Part shown: positions 14,705 through 23,797 of the stretch, piece by piece
How positions within the stretch are numbered: the first letter of the stretch is position 1
How the letters are laid out: each line of letters opens with the position of its first letter
IMG/VR virus record: IMGVR_UViG_3300041402_000761
Location: 1-37,032 of that record
Reading direction: 5' to 3' (one strand)
Length of the DNA: 37,032 nucleotides
DNA from: a virus
Position numbers and translations under genes: made by a program
The notes under the pieces: generated by a model
Databases searched by the model: none
What the model was told of the DNA's origin: nothing
The model's input: the letters and a program-made list of their open reading frames with translations, nothing else

Positions 14705-15004
14705 TTATCTGTAGGTTAGCGACGCACGTTCATTCCAAGAAAATTCATAGTCAGAAGATGCAGTCCCGTTAAGCCTTTCTGGCCACGTAACTTCTGTAAC
14801 CCCCTCGTTTATGTCGTATGCGATTGCCCTAATTTGCCACCTGTCGGCAGCCTCGTGCTCCCCAACTTTCGACTTCCCTAGGTAGATTGGGTTTCCGTTT
14901 TCATCGTTTTCCGCTCGAAGAGCCACTTCAGAATTCTCAGAAATAAACTCTCTACGATCTTGTGGTCCGAATTTGAACGGTCGGTTTATAGCGCTGCTGG
15001 CCAT
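14705..15004 (-). CDS. Small virion-associated beta protein, 99 aa
   Basis: AGAGGTAAAACC precedes the ATG. The first codons (MASSAIN) are copied from the start of the gene before it (MASSTIN), including the leader. The sequence EVALRAENDENGNPIYLGKS ... RWQIRAIAYDINEGVTEVTW ... FSWNERASLTYR matches a pattern I know from small structural genes near tail fibres in many podo- and siphoviruses (alternating strands ending in W-x-x-R-ASL-x-Y). The role is unknown; it may be a tail or capsid accessory protein. Confidence 0.55.
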   Translation of the reverse strand: MASSAINRPFKFGPQDRREFISENSEVALRAENDENGNPIYLGKSKVGEHEAADRWQIRAIAYDINEGVTEVTWPERLNGTASSDYEFSWNERASLTYR

Positions 15005-15015
15005 GGTTTTACCTC

Positions 15016-15294
15016 TTAGTTTGTTAAATAACTTTCCTTGCCAACAAGAATTGTTTTGGGGAACTCCCCATCTCCTGTAAGTAGGTCTTCAGAGCATTGT
15101 ACAAAGCCCTTTCTTCTACCCTGATCCTTAAAACTTTCAGAATATTCTGCAATCCACTCTGTTTTATCTAGGTCCTTAACACTTTCAGAATATTCTGCAC
15201 CCCACTCTATTTTATCTAGGTCCTCAACACTTTTAGAACATTCTGTAATCCGCTCTCTTATACGTTTCCAGTCGTTTATAGTGCTGCTGGCCAT
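15016..15294 (-). CDS. Repeat protein with 16-residue units, 92 aa
   Basis: After MASSTINDWKRIRER the protein is built of about 3.5 repeats of 16 residues: ECSKSVEDLDKIEWGA, EYSESVKDLDKTEWIA, EYSESFKDQGRRKGFV and a partial QCSEDLL. The DNA repeats with a 48-bp period near 15134, 15182 and 15230. The units are amphipathic and probably helical. The leader and first codons are duplicated in the next gene. Tandem DNA repeats of this kind can vary in number between strains. No family recognised; the position among tail genes suggests a virion or fibre-assembly part. Confidence 0.55.
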   Translation of the reverse strand: MASSTINDWKRIRERITECSKSVEDLDKIEWGAEYSESVKDLDKTEWIAEYSESFKDQGRRKGFVQCSEDLLTGDGEFPKTILVGKESYLTN

Positions 15295-16076
15295 GGTAAT
15301 ACCTCTCGTTCGTCGATTAAATAATATGAAAATGTTGCTGCAATTGTGGTAGTTCCCCCACCAGTCGAGTGAACCCCCCGTACTTTAAAGTCAGATAGAG
15401 GGGGCAGTTTCCTAGGGGCAAGAAATCTCATGAAATTTACCGTATCTACCCCTCCAGATGGTATGGCGAGTCTATGACCAACAACCCAGCTCTCTCCCGG
15501 CTGTCTAAACTGAAAGTCAACTACGATCGAATCTACCCCCTCAGAAGAGGCTTGTACCCCAGTGATAAGAGCGCAGAATCCTCTTGGGATGGTCGTAATA
15601 GCCATAAGAGCTTGTCCTAGGCCGGGATCAACACGCCCGAGCGTTAGAGCTGTATCTGAAGAAACGACCAAAATATTTCCGACGTTTACACCACCAGCAC
15701 CCACGCGCATGGCTCTGATTTTAATCACACGCGTAAATGAATTCTCTGTTGTAACGGGGACTAAACCGCTTAGGGTTACGTCCTCTGTTATCAAATCAAA
15801 ATTACTATCCAACCCAGTGATTTTGATTTGATGAGCACCAGAGCCTAAATCTGTATCAAGGGCACTATCTGAAGAGACGTCGAGGGTTTCGGGATCAGAA
15901 AGAAAAGTATAGTTTCCCCCGACCGTCCATATGTCCTCAAAAGCAGCCGTTCCTATCGCATCGTTAAAGCCGAACGAAACTCCTGCATCTTTGAAACGTC
16001 CTCCGTATCCAGAGGCTATTTTAAACTCCCACGGTGGCTTCTCCCATTCGTGATCCCTAAGTCTTGTGTAACTCAT
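15276..16076 (-). CDS. Virion structural protein (tail or decoration), 266 aa
   Basis: A beta-rich protein with the signature NDAIGTAAFEDIWTVGGNYTFL, SGAHQIKITGLDSNFDLITEDVTLSG and NSFTRVIKIRAMRVGAGGVNVGNI. These blocks (EDIW-x-x-GG-x-Y, G-x-x-x-I-x-I-x-GLD-x-x-x-x-x-x-E-x-VTL-x-G, a Gly-rich G-x-NVGNI) belong to a widely seen but uncharacterised phage structural family of about 250 aa. It lies between the internal protein genes and the fibres, with a 4-base overlap to the gene before it and a 19-base overlap with the one after. Likely on the outside of the particle. Confidence 0.6.
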   Translation of the reverse strand: MSYTRLRDHEWEKPPWEFKIASGYGGRFKDAGVSFGFNDAIGTAAFEDIWTVGGNYTFLSDPETLDVSSDSALDTDLGSGAHQIKITGLDSNFDLITEDVTLSGLVPVTTENSFTRVIKIRAMRVGAGGVNVGNILVVSSDTALTLGRVDPGLGQALMAITTIPRGFCALITGVQASSEGVDSIVVDFQFRQPGESWVVGHRLAIPSGGVDTVNFMRFLAPRKLPPLSDFKVRGVHSTGGGTTTIAATFSYYLIDEREVLPWPAAL

Positions 16077-18583
16077 GCACCCTCCTCGTTCTCATCAAGA
16101 CCCTCATTTAGTTTTTGTATGACTGGAAAAATATTCTTCCCATTCCATTTAGAGGGATTAGCTAGTGAGGTAAAAGCCTTCCTTAGTACTGGGCTTGAAA
16201 TAATCCGAGCATACGACCACTTCGCCAATTTTGGGACGAACTTCAGTCCTAAATATGCTGCTAATCCCCCAGTTTTTCCTACAAGAGAGGCTAACGTTGG
16301 TTTTAGGTGAAGCCCCATAGATCCAGTCACTTCATCCACAACGCTTTTTGGTTGTTTCTTAAGAAACTGTTCCATGTTAGCTCGAATGTTTTTACCGTAC
16401 TTTTCTAAGTTTTTGAAAAACTTATGCCCCTCTTCTCCTACAGCCTCTTTCAACACTCTCTCTGCATGGGGATCTTTAAAAATACGTCCTGCTTTTTCCC
16501 AGTTAATCTCCCCTCTTGACGTCGTAATTGATTCAAAAACATCGTCAACATGCTGCTTCTGAAGAGCCTTGAACATTTTCGTGCCTTTTGGAGAGCTCAG
16601 CAAAGTATCTTTTACATGTCTATATCCGGTAGGGTTTTTCATCATCTTTAAGGCAAACTCTGGTCGCTCTCCTGTTGTTACAGCCTTCTGTATAGAATCT
16701 AGAAGCTTTTCGTTTGCGGCTGCTGCAGCTCCGCGTGAAGTTAGCTTATCTCCCATATCAACAAGCTTAGCTCCAACATCACGCCCACTTTCAGAAATGT
16801 GCGGAGAGATCTCCTTGAGGATTTTTTCTCCTGCATCTGAAGCGGAGCTTCCAATTTTATTAAGCGCCTGTCCCTCTAGAATACTTTTGCCCTTTACGTT
16901 TTTCCCTAGCGCTGTATTTAGTTGTTCCATATTAGAACCAGCAAAAGCCTTAGCCCCCACTGTTTCAGGAGCATCAGACTTTAAAAGCGACTTTACAATG
17001 TCTCTCCCATACGTCTCAGCAGTTTTGGCGTATTGCCCTTCTGCTATGTTATATGCGTGTTTCACAAGGGGCCTAGAACTCATCCCTTCTAAGATTTCAC
17101 TTTTTAAGCTTCGGATTACTGGAAGGAGAAGTTTTTTTACTGACGGAGCTATGTTCTCAAAGTTTATGATGTCGTTTAGAGCTCGTTTTAACGATATAGC
17201 ATTAGAAATTGGAACATTCTTCTGTTTGACTCCCAATCCAGTTTCTTCCATGGAAGGAATCCCGAGATCTTTTCTAGTGTTCCTAAGAGCGGTTTCCACC
17301 TCGAACTGGCCCTTTGTTTTAGTACTGATTTTAGTGAGTTTTTTAAGTAATCTCCCAGCCTCATTCGTTGTTTCAGAGAAAAGATGGGTCATATCTTTGG
17401 CCTGTCTTTCTACCGCTCCGTATAGGGCTCTATACTTTTGTTTTGCTTTTGTGAACTCCTCAGTTACATTTTCTGCAATAGATTTCCATGCTGATTGACT
17501 CGTTTGTTGTGTCTCTGGAACCGCTCTTAAGATCCCTTTCTTTGTGTCCTTTATTAAAGAATCTTCTACTGAACGCGCGCTAAAGCCGGGTTGATCAAAT
17601 GTGTTTTTTGCTAAATCAGAAGTTTTAGTTGCGTAACCCTCAATAGACTCCTCGCTTAACTTGTTTATTTGGTTCTGTATTTTTTTAGGTCGAGAGCGAA
17701 GTTCTGCTTGTGCAAGTCTTGTAGGCGGCTTATCTGCGATCTTGGGGACTACTCCCCCTGCTTCCGTAGCTCCTCTTTCAAGCAAACCCTCTAGCCTAGG
17801 GAATAGTTTCGTTGCCCCTTTAACAATTGGGCGAAGGACTTTTAGGGCAAATACTCCACTCCCTAAACCTCCAGCAATGTCCGCTACCAATTGCCCCGTT
17901 TCTCCTACTCCAATCCCCGCTGCTCCCTTTTTAGCTGCTAACCCCACTAACTCAGAGGCTAGAACTCTACCATATGCAGCGGGACCACCAGCAAGAAACG
18001 GAACTGATCGAGTCCCTCTTCTAACAATCTCTTGAGTTAAACCGCCCTCTGGGATTTGTTGCCGTATCTCCTCTCCAACCTGTCTTTTTTGTGGAAAGAT
18101 TGGCGCCCCAGCAATGTCATCGTCACCGCTTGCTAGAGCTATAAAGTCTGAGTCTGAAATGTTTGGATCTGCTAACGCTCTGTTGATTGCATCCTGACCA
18201 GTGGGCTCGGTTTCTTCTCCCCTTCTTTCGCTTGGAAGCCCAAGAGCTTTTACAAGCGCTGATTCAGCCCCTCTTGAGGCTAGGTTTATTGGCGCCTGTA
18301 TAACCATTCCGGCCAGTTGCGCTGTATCTGCTAAATCTAATCCACCCTCTAAAACACCACGAGCAGCTTGTGGTAAAAATCCCTGCTTCGCCCCCTCTTC
18401 TTTCTCTTCACCTTGAGATAAACTAATAAATGAATCTAGAATTTCTTGTGGTTTGTATCCCTTTTCTTTTAAGCTATTTACCTGCTCAGAACGGCTAGGA
18501 GACAGATTAGATAAAGACTCTAGAACTTCTTCAGGTGAGTACCCTTTTTTTAAAGCATCGGAGGTTATTTGTTGAAGGCTCAT
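16073..18583 (-). CDS. Large internal (ejection) protein, 836 aa
   Basis: The longest protein of the genome. The N terminus has two copies of a short helical repeat, KKGYSPEEVLESLSNLSPS and EKGYKPQEILDSFISLSQG. Residues about 70-290 are rich in Gly and Ala (FLAGGPAAYGRVLASELVGLAAKKGAAGIGVGETG), the kind of amphipathic region seen in proteins that insert into membranes during DNA ejection. The remainder is long and helical. Size, order (after two smaller internal proteins) and composition match ejection proteins such as P22 gp16 or T7 gp16, without sequence identity I can name. No lytic transglycosylase motif is evident. Overlaps both neighbours by 4 bases. Confidence 0.55.
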   Translation of the reverse strand: MSLQQITSDALKKGYSPEEVLESLSNLSPSRSEQVNSLKEKGYKPQEILDSFISLSQGEEKEEGAKQGFLPQAARGVLEGGLDLADTAQLAGMVIQAPINLASRGAESALVKALGLPSERRGEETEPTGQDAINRALADPNISDSDFIALASGDDDIAGAPIFPQKRQVGEEIRQQIPEGGLTQEIVRRGTRSVPFLAGGPAAYGRVLASELVGLAAKKGAAGIGVGETGQLVADIAGGLGSGVFALKVLRPIVKGATKLFPRLEGLLERGATEAGGVVPKIADKPPTRLAQAELRSRPKKIQNQINKLSEESIEGYATKTSDLAKNTFDQPGFSARSVEDSLIKDTKKGILRAVPETQQTSQSAWKSIAENVTEEFTKAKQKYRALYGAVERQAKDMTHLFSETTNEAGRLLKKLTKISTKTKGQFEVETALRNTRKDLGIPSMEETGLGVKQKNVPISNAISLKRALNDIINFENIAPSVKKLLLPVIRSLKSEILEGMSSRPLVKHAYNIAEGQYAKTAETYGRDIVKSLLKSDAPETVGAKAFAGSNMEQLNTALGKNVKGKSILEGQALNKIGSSASDAGEKILKEISPHISESGRDVGAKLVDMGDKLTSRGAAAAANEKLLDSIQKAVTTGERPEFALKMMKNPTGYRHVKDTLLSSPKGTKMFKALQKQHVDDVFESITTSRGEINWEKAGRIFKDPHAERVLKEAVGEEGHKFFKNLEKYGKNIRANMEQFLKKQPKSVVDEVTGSMGLHLKPTLASLVGKTGGLAAYLGLKFVPKLAKWSYARIISSPVLRKAFTSLANPSKWNGKNIFPVIQKLNEGLDENEEGA

Positions 18584-19587
18584 TTAGTCTTTTGTTTTCT
18601 ATTCTTTTCCATGTTAGCAATTAACTCATCTAATGTAGGTTCCCGTCCCGTGGAGGGCGTAGAGCTTTTTACTTTCATTTTTGTAGTTATAGAACCACCA
18701 GTACCTACTCCAGAAAATATTCCTCCACCCTCTTTATTTTCGTAATTTTCAAAAGTAGGAGCTACCCAGTCATCTTTATTTGGCTCTAGTAGTGAATCAA
18801 CATTTATCGAAAACATTGGATCATGCATAGCGTTAGGGTTTTCTTTTAGAAGTTGCTTAACTCGTTCTGGATACGACATCTTCCTTTCGAGTGTATCTTT
18901 GTAGATACGAAGCGCTTCTCTGTTCTCTGCTAACGACTTTTGTGGGTTAAAAAGAGAGTCCTCTAAAAATCTTAGCTTTAGGTCGGTTAGGCGAATCCCC
19001 TTAAGACTGCCGAGCTGCATAAGAGCTTCCTTCCTCAGAGTGTCAATGGTTTGCTCATCTCCGGGGCGTCCTTTTCCAGACATCCAACGAAATGCTTTAG
19101 TCACATCCCCAGGAAGCCCTGGCCCTCTTAGTTTTCCTCCCTCAATAGCAGATGAAAGCTTTTCAATATCTGAATAAAGCCCCTTAGCTACGCGAGAGTC
19201 TGCTGCTAGTCCAGCAACAAGCGTTTGATTTGTCTTATGGGTCTGTCTTTCTTCCGCTGCTCTAATAGGATCAGAAGCTGATTTCTGTGCCTCTGAAATA
19301 CTCTTAAGGTAGTTCATCGCTGTTTCTGGAGGGAGAGAGACTCCAGTTTGTGCAAGTGCATTTTGAAAAGCAGACATGCGCGCAATTGGATCTGTTTCTT
19401 GTTGTGCCGCGGACAAAGCTTGCCCTAGAGCTCCAATCTGAACCTGCTGTCTGTTTCGCTGCTGCTCTGCTTGACTCTCAGCGTATCTTCTATCTCCTGA
19501 TGTCTTAAAGGCTTCTTGAAGAGCATCCATCCCAGAAGAGAGTCCCTTTCCTATTCCTGTACGCTCTGGCAAAACCTGTATGCTCAT
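18580..19587 (-). CDS. Internal virion (ejection) protein, 335 aa
   Basis: A helical, Gln- and Ala-rich protein (YAESQAEQQRNRQQVQIGALG, ALSAAQQETDPIARM) with charged middle and C-terminal parts (SYPERVKQLLKENPNAMHDP). It lies between the Gln-rich small protein (19584-20048) and the 836-aa protein, each joined by 4-base stop/start overlaps, which suggests fixed stoichiometry. Three consecutive genes of rising size after the tail genes parallel the ejection set of P22 (gp7, gp20, gp16). No membrane segment or enzyme motif is visible. The family name is inferred from position and composition. Confidence 0.5.
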   Translation of the reverse strand: MSIQVLPERTGIGKGLSSGMDALQEAFKTSGDRRYAESQAEQQRNRQQVQIGALGQALSAAQQETDPIARMSAFQNALAQTGVSLPPETAMNYLKSISEAQKSASDPIRAAEERQTHKTNQTLVAGLAADSRVAKGLYSDIEKLSSAIEGGKLRGPGLPGDVTKAFRWMSGKGRPGDEQTIDTLRKEALMQLGSLKGIRLTDLKLRFLEDSLFNPQKSLAENREALRIYKDTLERKMSYPERVKQLLKENPNAMHDPMFSINVDSLLEPNKDDWVAPTFENYENKEGGGIFSGVGTGGSITTKMKVKSSTPSTGREPTLDELIANMEKNRKQKTK

Positions 19588-20048
19588 CTAAACATTCCTC
19601 CTCCCTTCATCAACGCTGCGATTAAGTCTCCTAGCATACCCTGCTGTTGATATGGTTGTTGCGTTTGGCCGGTTGCTAGCCCTCCCATCTGACCTAGGGC
19701 TTGCAATGTGTTTCCCTGCTGCCCCTGCATAAATGGTAGGTATTGAGAGGCTAGAGATGTTTGTAGATCCCCAGCCTTACCCGCAAGCGCCTGATTTAAT
19801 GCAGAGGAAGCACCGGCGTTTGCATCAGTAAATTGCGAGGTGACCCCGGGAATTACTTGCTGGTTGAACTGCTGCATACTAGGGTCAACGACTCCTTTTT
19901 GGAATGCCGACTGTAAATCCCCCTGCGACTGTGGCTGAAGAAATTGGCTGTAGGGGCTGTTCTCTCCAAAAACAGAGCTCAAATAGCTCGATTGCTCAGG
20001 AGTTATTAGGCTTTGACTTCCCGTGCTTCCCAGTAACGTTTTTCCCAT
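19584..20048 (-). CDS. Gln/Gly-rich internal virion protein, 154 aa
   Basis: GAGGGGAAAG before the ATG is a good ribosome site, although the start lies 53 bases inside the previous gene. The sequence is rich in Gln, Gly, Ser and Ala (LTPEQSSYL-like head, QPQSQGDLQSAFQKGVVDP, QQFNQQVIPGV, LGQMGGLATGQTQQPYQQQG) and ends in a short hydrophobic helix (MLGDLIAALMKGGG). Such composition is common in small ejection proteins that travel with the DNA. It is the first of three co-directional, overlapping ejection-type genes. Confidence 0.5.
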   Translation of the reverse strand: MGKTLLGSTGSQSLITPEQSSYLSSVFGENSPYSQFLQPQSQGDLQSAFQKGVVDPSMQQFNQQVIPGVTSQFTDANAGASSALNQALAGKAGDLQTSLASQYLPFMQGQQGNTLQALGQMGGLATGQTQQPYQQQGMLGDLIAALMKGGGMFR

Positions 20049-20532
20049 CTTTCCCCTCTTCCTCCTCTTTAAAAGATTCGTCGTACTCCATTAGAATATG
20101 CTTTGAACGAGCGAACCCATGTTTCTCACTATGTTTCGGTTTATTTGTGATCCAGAAGATTTTATTGAGTTTAAAATGGCGCCGAAAGTTCTTCATAAAC
20201 TCTGATAATTTTCCGACAATCCCACTGTTCCAGTAGAGAGAGTTGACGCTAAATGTTTGAATTACAAGATCTAGCGTTAGCGGGTCAATAACAAACCACA
20301 AGAACCCTTGTATTACGTTTCCAGTGTCCACAAGTGACCAAACATGGAAAAGTGGGTTGAGTTTAAACTGCTCTAATTCAAGGTTATTGCTTGTTGATAG
20401 GTTCCCCTCCACATGCTTAAGGAATGCTTCTGTTTCAAAATCACGATCGGTGATCTGATCCACTAAGAATACTGGGATGTGAGCACTAGTAAAAATACGA
20501 GCCCAACGCAAGTCGTTGATGTTAGCTTTCAT
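19996..20532 (-). CDS. GNAT-like virion protein (T7 gp13-like), 178 aa
   Basis: I chose the ATG at 20532, which has AGGGGG upstream and overlaps the end of the previous gene (AATGAAAGCTAA); a longer reading to 20562 is possible. The fold looks like a GNAT acetyltransferase: NPLFHVWSLVDTGNVIQGFLWFVIDPLTLDLVIQTFSV, then GIVGKLSEFMKNF, then KIFWITNKPKHSEKHGFARSKHILMEY, the last a typical final beta strand. Similar proteins occur beside tail and ejection genes in podoviruses, where T7 gp13 (internal virion protein A) is GNAT-like and acts in morphogenesis. The acetyl-CoA loop is not clear, so enzyme activity is doubtful. The C-terminal 30 residues are a Lys/Glu-rich tail. Confidence 0.55.
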   Translation of the reverse strand: MKANINDLRWARIFTSAHIPVFLVDQITDRDFETEAFLKHVEGNLSTSNNLELEQFKLNPLFHVWSLVDTGNVIQGFLWFVIDPLTLDLVIQTFSVNSLYWNSGIVGKLSEFMKNFRRHFKLNKIFWITNKPKHSEKHGFARSKHILMEYDESFKEEEEGKDGKNVTGKHGKSKPNNS

Positions 20533-21067
20533 TAGCATCCCCCTGATAACGAAGACTTCCAATTAGCCTTCCTGATGGAGGAACTGGGAGTTTATTAGTA
20601 TTAACAACGCTTCCAGATCCCCAAATCTCTCCCCTGAACGTATTGGGCGCAGCGTTTATAAATAGGCTATTATGTCCAGAAGGATAGAAAATCCCCGATG
20701 TTTGAAGCGCTGATGTATAGGGGATTCCGTCACTATTGCTAGCTCTATAGGGGAGTTCAACGTATAGGTCTCCAAGCGCGTCTCCTTCATCTGTCCACGC
20801 AATATCAAACCAAACATCGACAAAATTCCCCTGTCTAAAAGCCCATCCAACTTGGTTGGTATATGTAAAAATTCCCTCTTGCGTAGAGCCTTTTAAAATT
20901 GGAAGCCATTGATGATTTGGATCTAAAGAACTTCCCCTTACATAGCCGTTTATCCCGTCTGAAAGGGTTGTATACATTCCAGAGAGGACTTTCTTAAGCT
21001 CATTGTCGTACTCGTCAATGGGAATGTTTGTTCTATCTGGAAAAATAATACTCGTTGGGATTGTCAA
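20522..21067 (-). CDS. Tail structural protein, 181 aa
   Basis: Beta-rich, with no membrane segment. The N terminus IPTSIIFPDRTNIPIDEYDNEL resembles short attachment segments of tail fibres. The centre has WAFRQGNFVDVWFDIAWTD and LGDLYVELPYRASNSDG, followed by FYPSGHNSLFINAAP and a C terminus with GRLIGSLRYQGDAN, a common ending of small tail or head-fibre beta sandwiches. It lies directly after the gp10-like gene with a 4-base overlap, a place used in P22-like phages for tail needle or head-fibre proteins. The exact role is unknown. Confidence 0.5.
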   Translation of the reverse strand: MTIPTSIIFPDRTNIPIDEYDNELKKVLSGMYTTLSDGINGYVRGSSLDPNHQWLPILKGSTQEGIFTYTNQVGWAFRQGNFVDVWFDIAWTDEGDALGDLYVELPYRASNSDGIPYTSALQTSGIFYPSGHNSLFINAAPNTFRGEIWGSGSVVNTNKLPVPPSGRLIGSLRYQGDANES

Positions 21068-23178
21068 TTTATTGTCCTTTTTCCTGTTGGTGAAAACATA
21101 GGTCGGAAGGCGTGTATTCTGAACGCGCTAGCAAAACCACTGCTGCTAAACTCCATAAAATGTTCATATCCAATACCTCCCGCAAAAATACGTTTCCACG
21201 CTTTTGTTTTATAAAACGATCGGCGAACGACCTGCCCCCCAGAGACATAGGGAGAGTAAAGGGTAGAGTCCACGCCTTCCAATTCAAAAAAATTCTCCCC
21301 AGTTTCCCCTATTGTATACGGCCCTCCATTTATGGCTGACATGCCACTCACGAGATAGATGTAGATCACTTCTCCTTTTGTAAGACCATTACTTGGAGAG
21401 TTTACAATAGCTGGATTCGATTGTGAGATATTGATTATTGATGCGACGTAATCTAAGTTCGGCAAAAAATCGACTGTTTGTGTGGTATATGGGGAAATGT
21501 CGTTATCTTTTGAAAAACGAACAACCCCCGTAGTTTCTGTATCTGTATCTACAAAGATGTCCACGAAGGGCATGCGTACCTCGACCCCATCTTTTTGATG
21601 TGGATTCCACGCATTTGTTGCAAATGAGGCGCTTATCGGTTCTCTCGAATCAGAACTTTCAGCATCTAATACTACGACTGTCCCCGATATTGTCCCGCCT
21701 AAGAAAGCTTCTTGGCTATCTTGCCAAAAATAGTCCTGTAGCGTGCTATCGCCAGCTTCATCGAGGGTAAGATCAAGGTCGTTTTCAGCGGTGAAATCGC
21801 TTAAGCGGAAGTCTTCACCGAAATTACCATATCCTAAACAGCTAAGGGCTATCTCATAAACAGTAAAAGCCCCTGAGTCATCATCGTAGATCAGAGCAGA
21901 GTCGTTTTCCTCGGCCTCGTTTGATGGGTATAGCGTCCACCACCGTTCGGTCGTGTAATTCCGTTTGCAGTACACTTTTTCGAAAAAGTTTTCGTTGATT
22001 GCATTTACAACGAAGCGAGAAATTTTCTGGTCTATCCGCTGTGTGTTTGTTCCATCTGTCGCGGTGATGCCTCTCAGCCCTATAGAACGAACATCTTTGT
22101 CGTATCCTACCGTTGCAAATTTTCCTCCACACGCTCTAAAATCATTTACCTTTGACCACGCAAAAGGCAACGCCGGATCTGATACGGGGTTTATTGTCCA
22201 TACCGAGTTAGTAAACATCACAACGACAGAGTTTTGCAGTGACCTAGCAGATACGATCTGGTCTCCAGTCGGACAGTCAACATACCCTCCTCCGCCGGGG
22301 GTTATGTCGTCCCATATAGACGGCCCCTGAGATTTACACCACCGAGCCCTTTGTGGAAAACCTGTGGTTTCTGCTCCGTCATGCTCAAAGGTATGGAGGA
22401 TCAAAAGTCTTTGTTTTAGAACAAAAAGAAGTTTTCCACCATATAGAGTACGACCACCTCCTAAATCCCGGTCATTAAAGTCGACCGTAGTTAGCCCTGT
22501 TCCAGAGGCGTCGTAGTAACGAATCCCGTTTAAACCAGAGCCGTCATATGGTAAGCCGTTGGTGAAGTATAAGCGGTTGTTGATGTTTGATGCTGACCAA
22601 TTTACAGCCCATATGTAATCAAATTCCCCCCCGCTCATTATTGGTTCGCTATCTAACGGGTCGAATGTTTTTGAAACGCTGTTTAAAATCGACGCTTGCG
22701 TAGTATTAAATGCTAGAGTGTCGTAGAAGCCTCTTTCGTCTAAAAAGCGAAAAATACCCATAACACGGTCGACAGAGTCTTGGAGCCTTTTTGATTCTCC
22801 GTCGCTTACATAAGCAGCAAAGATTGAGGTATCTATATTTAGTTCAAAATCTGTTGGAGAGACCACTGTGATGGTGTATACAAGTCCGTTGACCTCGACC
22901 ATCCCAACAACATCATCAATGTAAACCCTATCACCAGATGCGTAATCATGGGGTATCCCTGTGGTCGTTGTGCCGGTGAGGTCTTGGGCAATCCCAACGA
23001 TCTCTATGCCTTGCTCTCTCTCCTGTATCTGAGCTAGCGGCCTAGTCCCTCCACGCTTCTCAATAACGCCGTTATCCACGTGGATGTTTTTAGCATCTCT
23101 AAACGAATCTAGCGGGGCTAGCCACGACTCGACGCTTGTAACAAGGCCAGATGTAAAGGGGGCTATTAATGAACTCAT
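21064..23178 (-). CDS. P22 gp10-like tail/DNA stabilization protein (704 aa)
   Basis: The N terminus GLVTSVESWLAPLDSFRDAKNIHVDNGVIEKRGGTRPLAQI is the characteristic opening of the gp10/tail-hub family (D-x-x-x-NI-x-V-x-x-GV-x-x-KRGG). Two insertions look like FCCH-type beta modules: about residues 70-115 (TGIPHDYASGDRVYIDDVVG ... YVSDG) and about 610-665 (SNGLTKGEVIYIYLVSGM ... YVSGG). The middle carries beta-propeller-like blocks (RLYFTNGLPYDGSG, GGKLLFVLKQRLLILHTF). P22 gp10 has 472 aa, so this one is enlarged. It should form the hexameric collar below the gp4-like ring and plug the packaged DNA. It lies downstream of the gp4-like gene in the same operon. Confidence 0.75.
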   Translation of the reverse strand: MSSLIAPFTSGLVTSVESWLAPLDSFRDAKNIHVDNGVIEKRGGTRPLAQIQEREQGIEIVGIAQDLTGTTTTGIPHDYASGDRVYIDDVVGMVEVNGLVYTITVVSPTDFELNIDTSIFAAYVSDGESKRLQDSVDRVMGIFRFLDERGFYDTLAFNTTQASILNSVSKTFDPLDSEPIMSGGEFDYIWAVNWSASNINNRLYFTNGLPYDGSGLNGIRYYDASGTGLTTVDFNDRDLGGGRTLYGGKLLFVLKQRLLILHTFEHDGAETTGFPQRARWCKSQGPSIWDDITPGGGGYVDCPTGDQIVSARSLQNSVVVMFTNSVWTINPVSDPALPFAWSKVNDFRACGGKFATVGYDKDVRSIGLRGITATDGTNTQRIDQKISRFVVNAINENFFEKVYCKRNYTTERWWTLYPSNEAEENDSALIYDDDSGAFTVYEIALSCLGYGNFGEDFRLSDFTAENDLDLTLDEAGDSTLQDYFWQDSQEAFLGGTISGTVVVLDAESSDSREPISASFATNAWNPHQKDGVEVRMPFVDIFVDTDTETTGVVRFSKDNDISPYTTQTVDFLPNLDYVASIINISQSNPAIVNSPSNGLTKGEVIYIYLVSGMSAINGGPYTIGETGENFFELEGVDSTLYSPYVSGGQVVRRSFYKTKAWKRIFAGGIGYEHFMEFSSSGFASAFRIHAFRPMFSPTGKRTIN

Positions 23179-23765
23179 AGTGGGCCTATCGCTATCCAGC
23201 CAAAATTAACCCCTGAAGTGTGGGTGATCCCGTTAAAAAGACGAGCTCTAAAGTCCTTTTCCGTTATTTGTTCTGCTCCCCACTCTCGCGGATTATTCGC
23301 GCCTGAAACTGGGTTTTGGTAAGGGTTTGTTGTTACTACCCAAGCGGTTGAGCTGAATTCTTTTGGGAACGTTACAAGCTTGCTCTGAGTACTTCCAGCT
23401 AGAGTGTCACGTCCCCATTGAAGAATGAATCCCGGGGGGATAAGTGCATATCCGGTCTGTCCAAGAGTTTTTTCTTTTGATGTAAACTGAGTAATAATAC
23501 CGCTAGGGTCTATTCCAAACAGTCCTAAATCTCCCTCTTCATCTTGCTTGCTATACAATGTAAAGCCGTCCCCCCTAGAAGTCCCTCCTTCCTCAGCTGG
23601 TGATGGGTCACTCCCTACAAGAAGAGGCGTCCTATCTGTTAGAATTAGGGCGTCTGGCTGAAACGATGAACTACCCTCTTCAATAGCCCCCCAGTTAGGT
23701 CTAATTACCGTACCTAGGTTTCTTATTTTCGTGGTGTTTGTAGGTTCTGCTCTATCCCAAACCAT
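23175..23765 (-). CDS. Tail fibre/needle-type protein with gp53-like C terminus, 196 aa
   Basis: An N-terminal segment (MVWDRAEPTNTTKIRNLGTVIRPNW) is followed by a linker and a C-terminal domain of about 90 residues: QTGYALIPPGFILQWGRDTLAG ... VTFPKEFSSTAWVVTTN, then INFGW-like HTSGVNFGWIAIGPL. The pattern P-x-G-x-I-x-QWG ... V-x-FP-x-x-F ... F-x-W-x-A-I-G is the gp53-like fold at the tips of many tail fibres. In this operon the position between the gp4- and gp10-like genes suggests a tail tip or needle rather than a side fibre. It overlaps the gp10-like gene by 4 bases. Confidence 0.6.
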   Translation of the reverse strand: MVWDRAEPTNTTKIRNLGTVIRPNWGAIEEGSSSFQPDALILTDRTPLLVGSDPSPAEEGGTSRGDGFTLYSKQDEEGDLGLFGIDPSGIITQFTSKEKTLGQTGYALIPPGFILQWGRDTLAGSTQSKLVTFPKEFSSTAWVVTTNPYQNPVSGANNPREWGAEQITEKDFRARLFNGITHTSGVNFGWIAIGPL

Positions 23766-23797
23766 TATTTCTCCCTCCTGAAAAGCTAGTTCAATTC

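Noticed and set aside
16569-17498. 309-aa frame on the + strand
   Set aside because: It is antisense to the 836-aa internal protein, Ser/Phe-rich with no motif, and lacks a ribosome site.
2719-20533. Shared junction AATGAAAGCTAA at 2719-2730 and 20522-20533
   Set aside because: Two unrelated gene pairs end in NES-stop and restart as MKA in the same way; with only two cases it is most simply coincidence of coupled stop/start.
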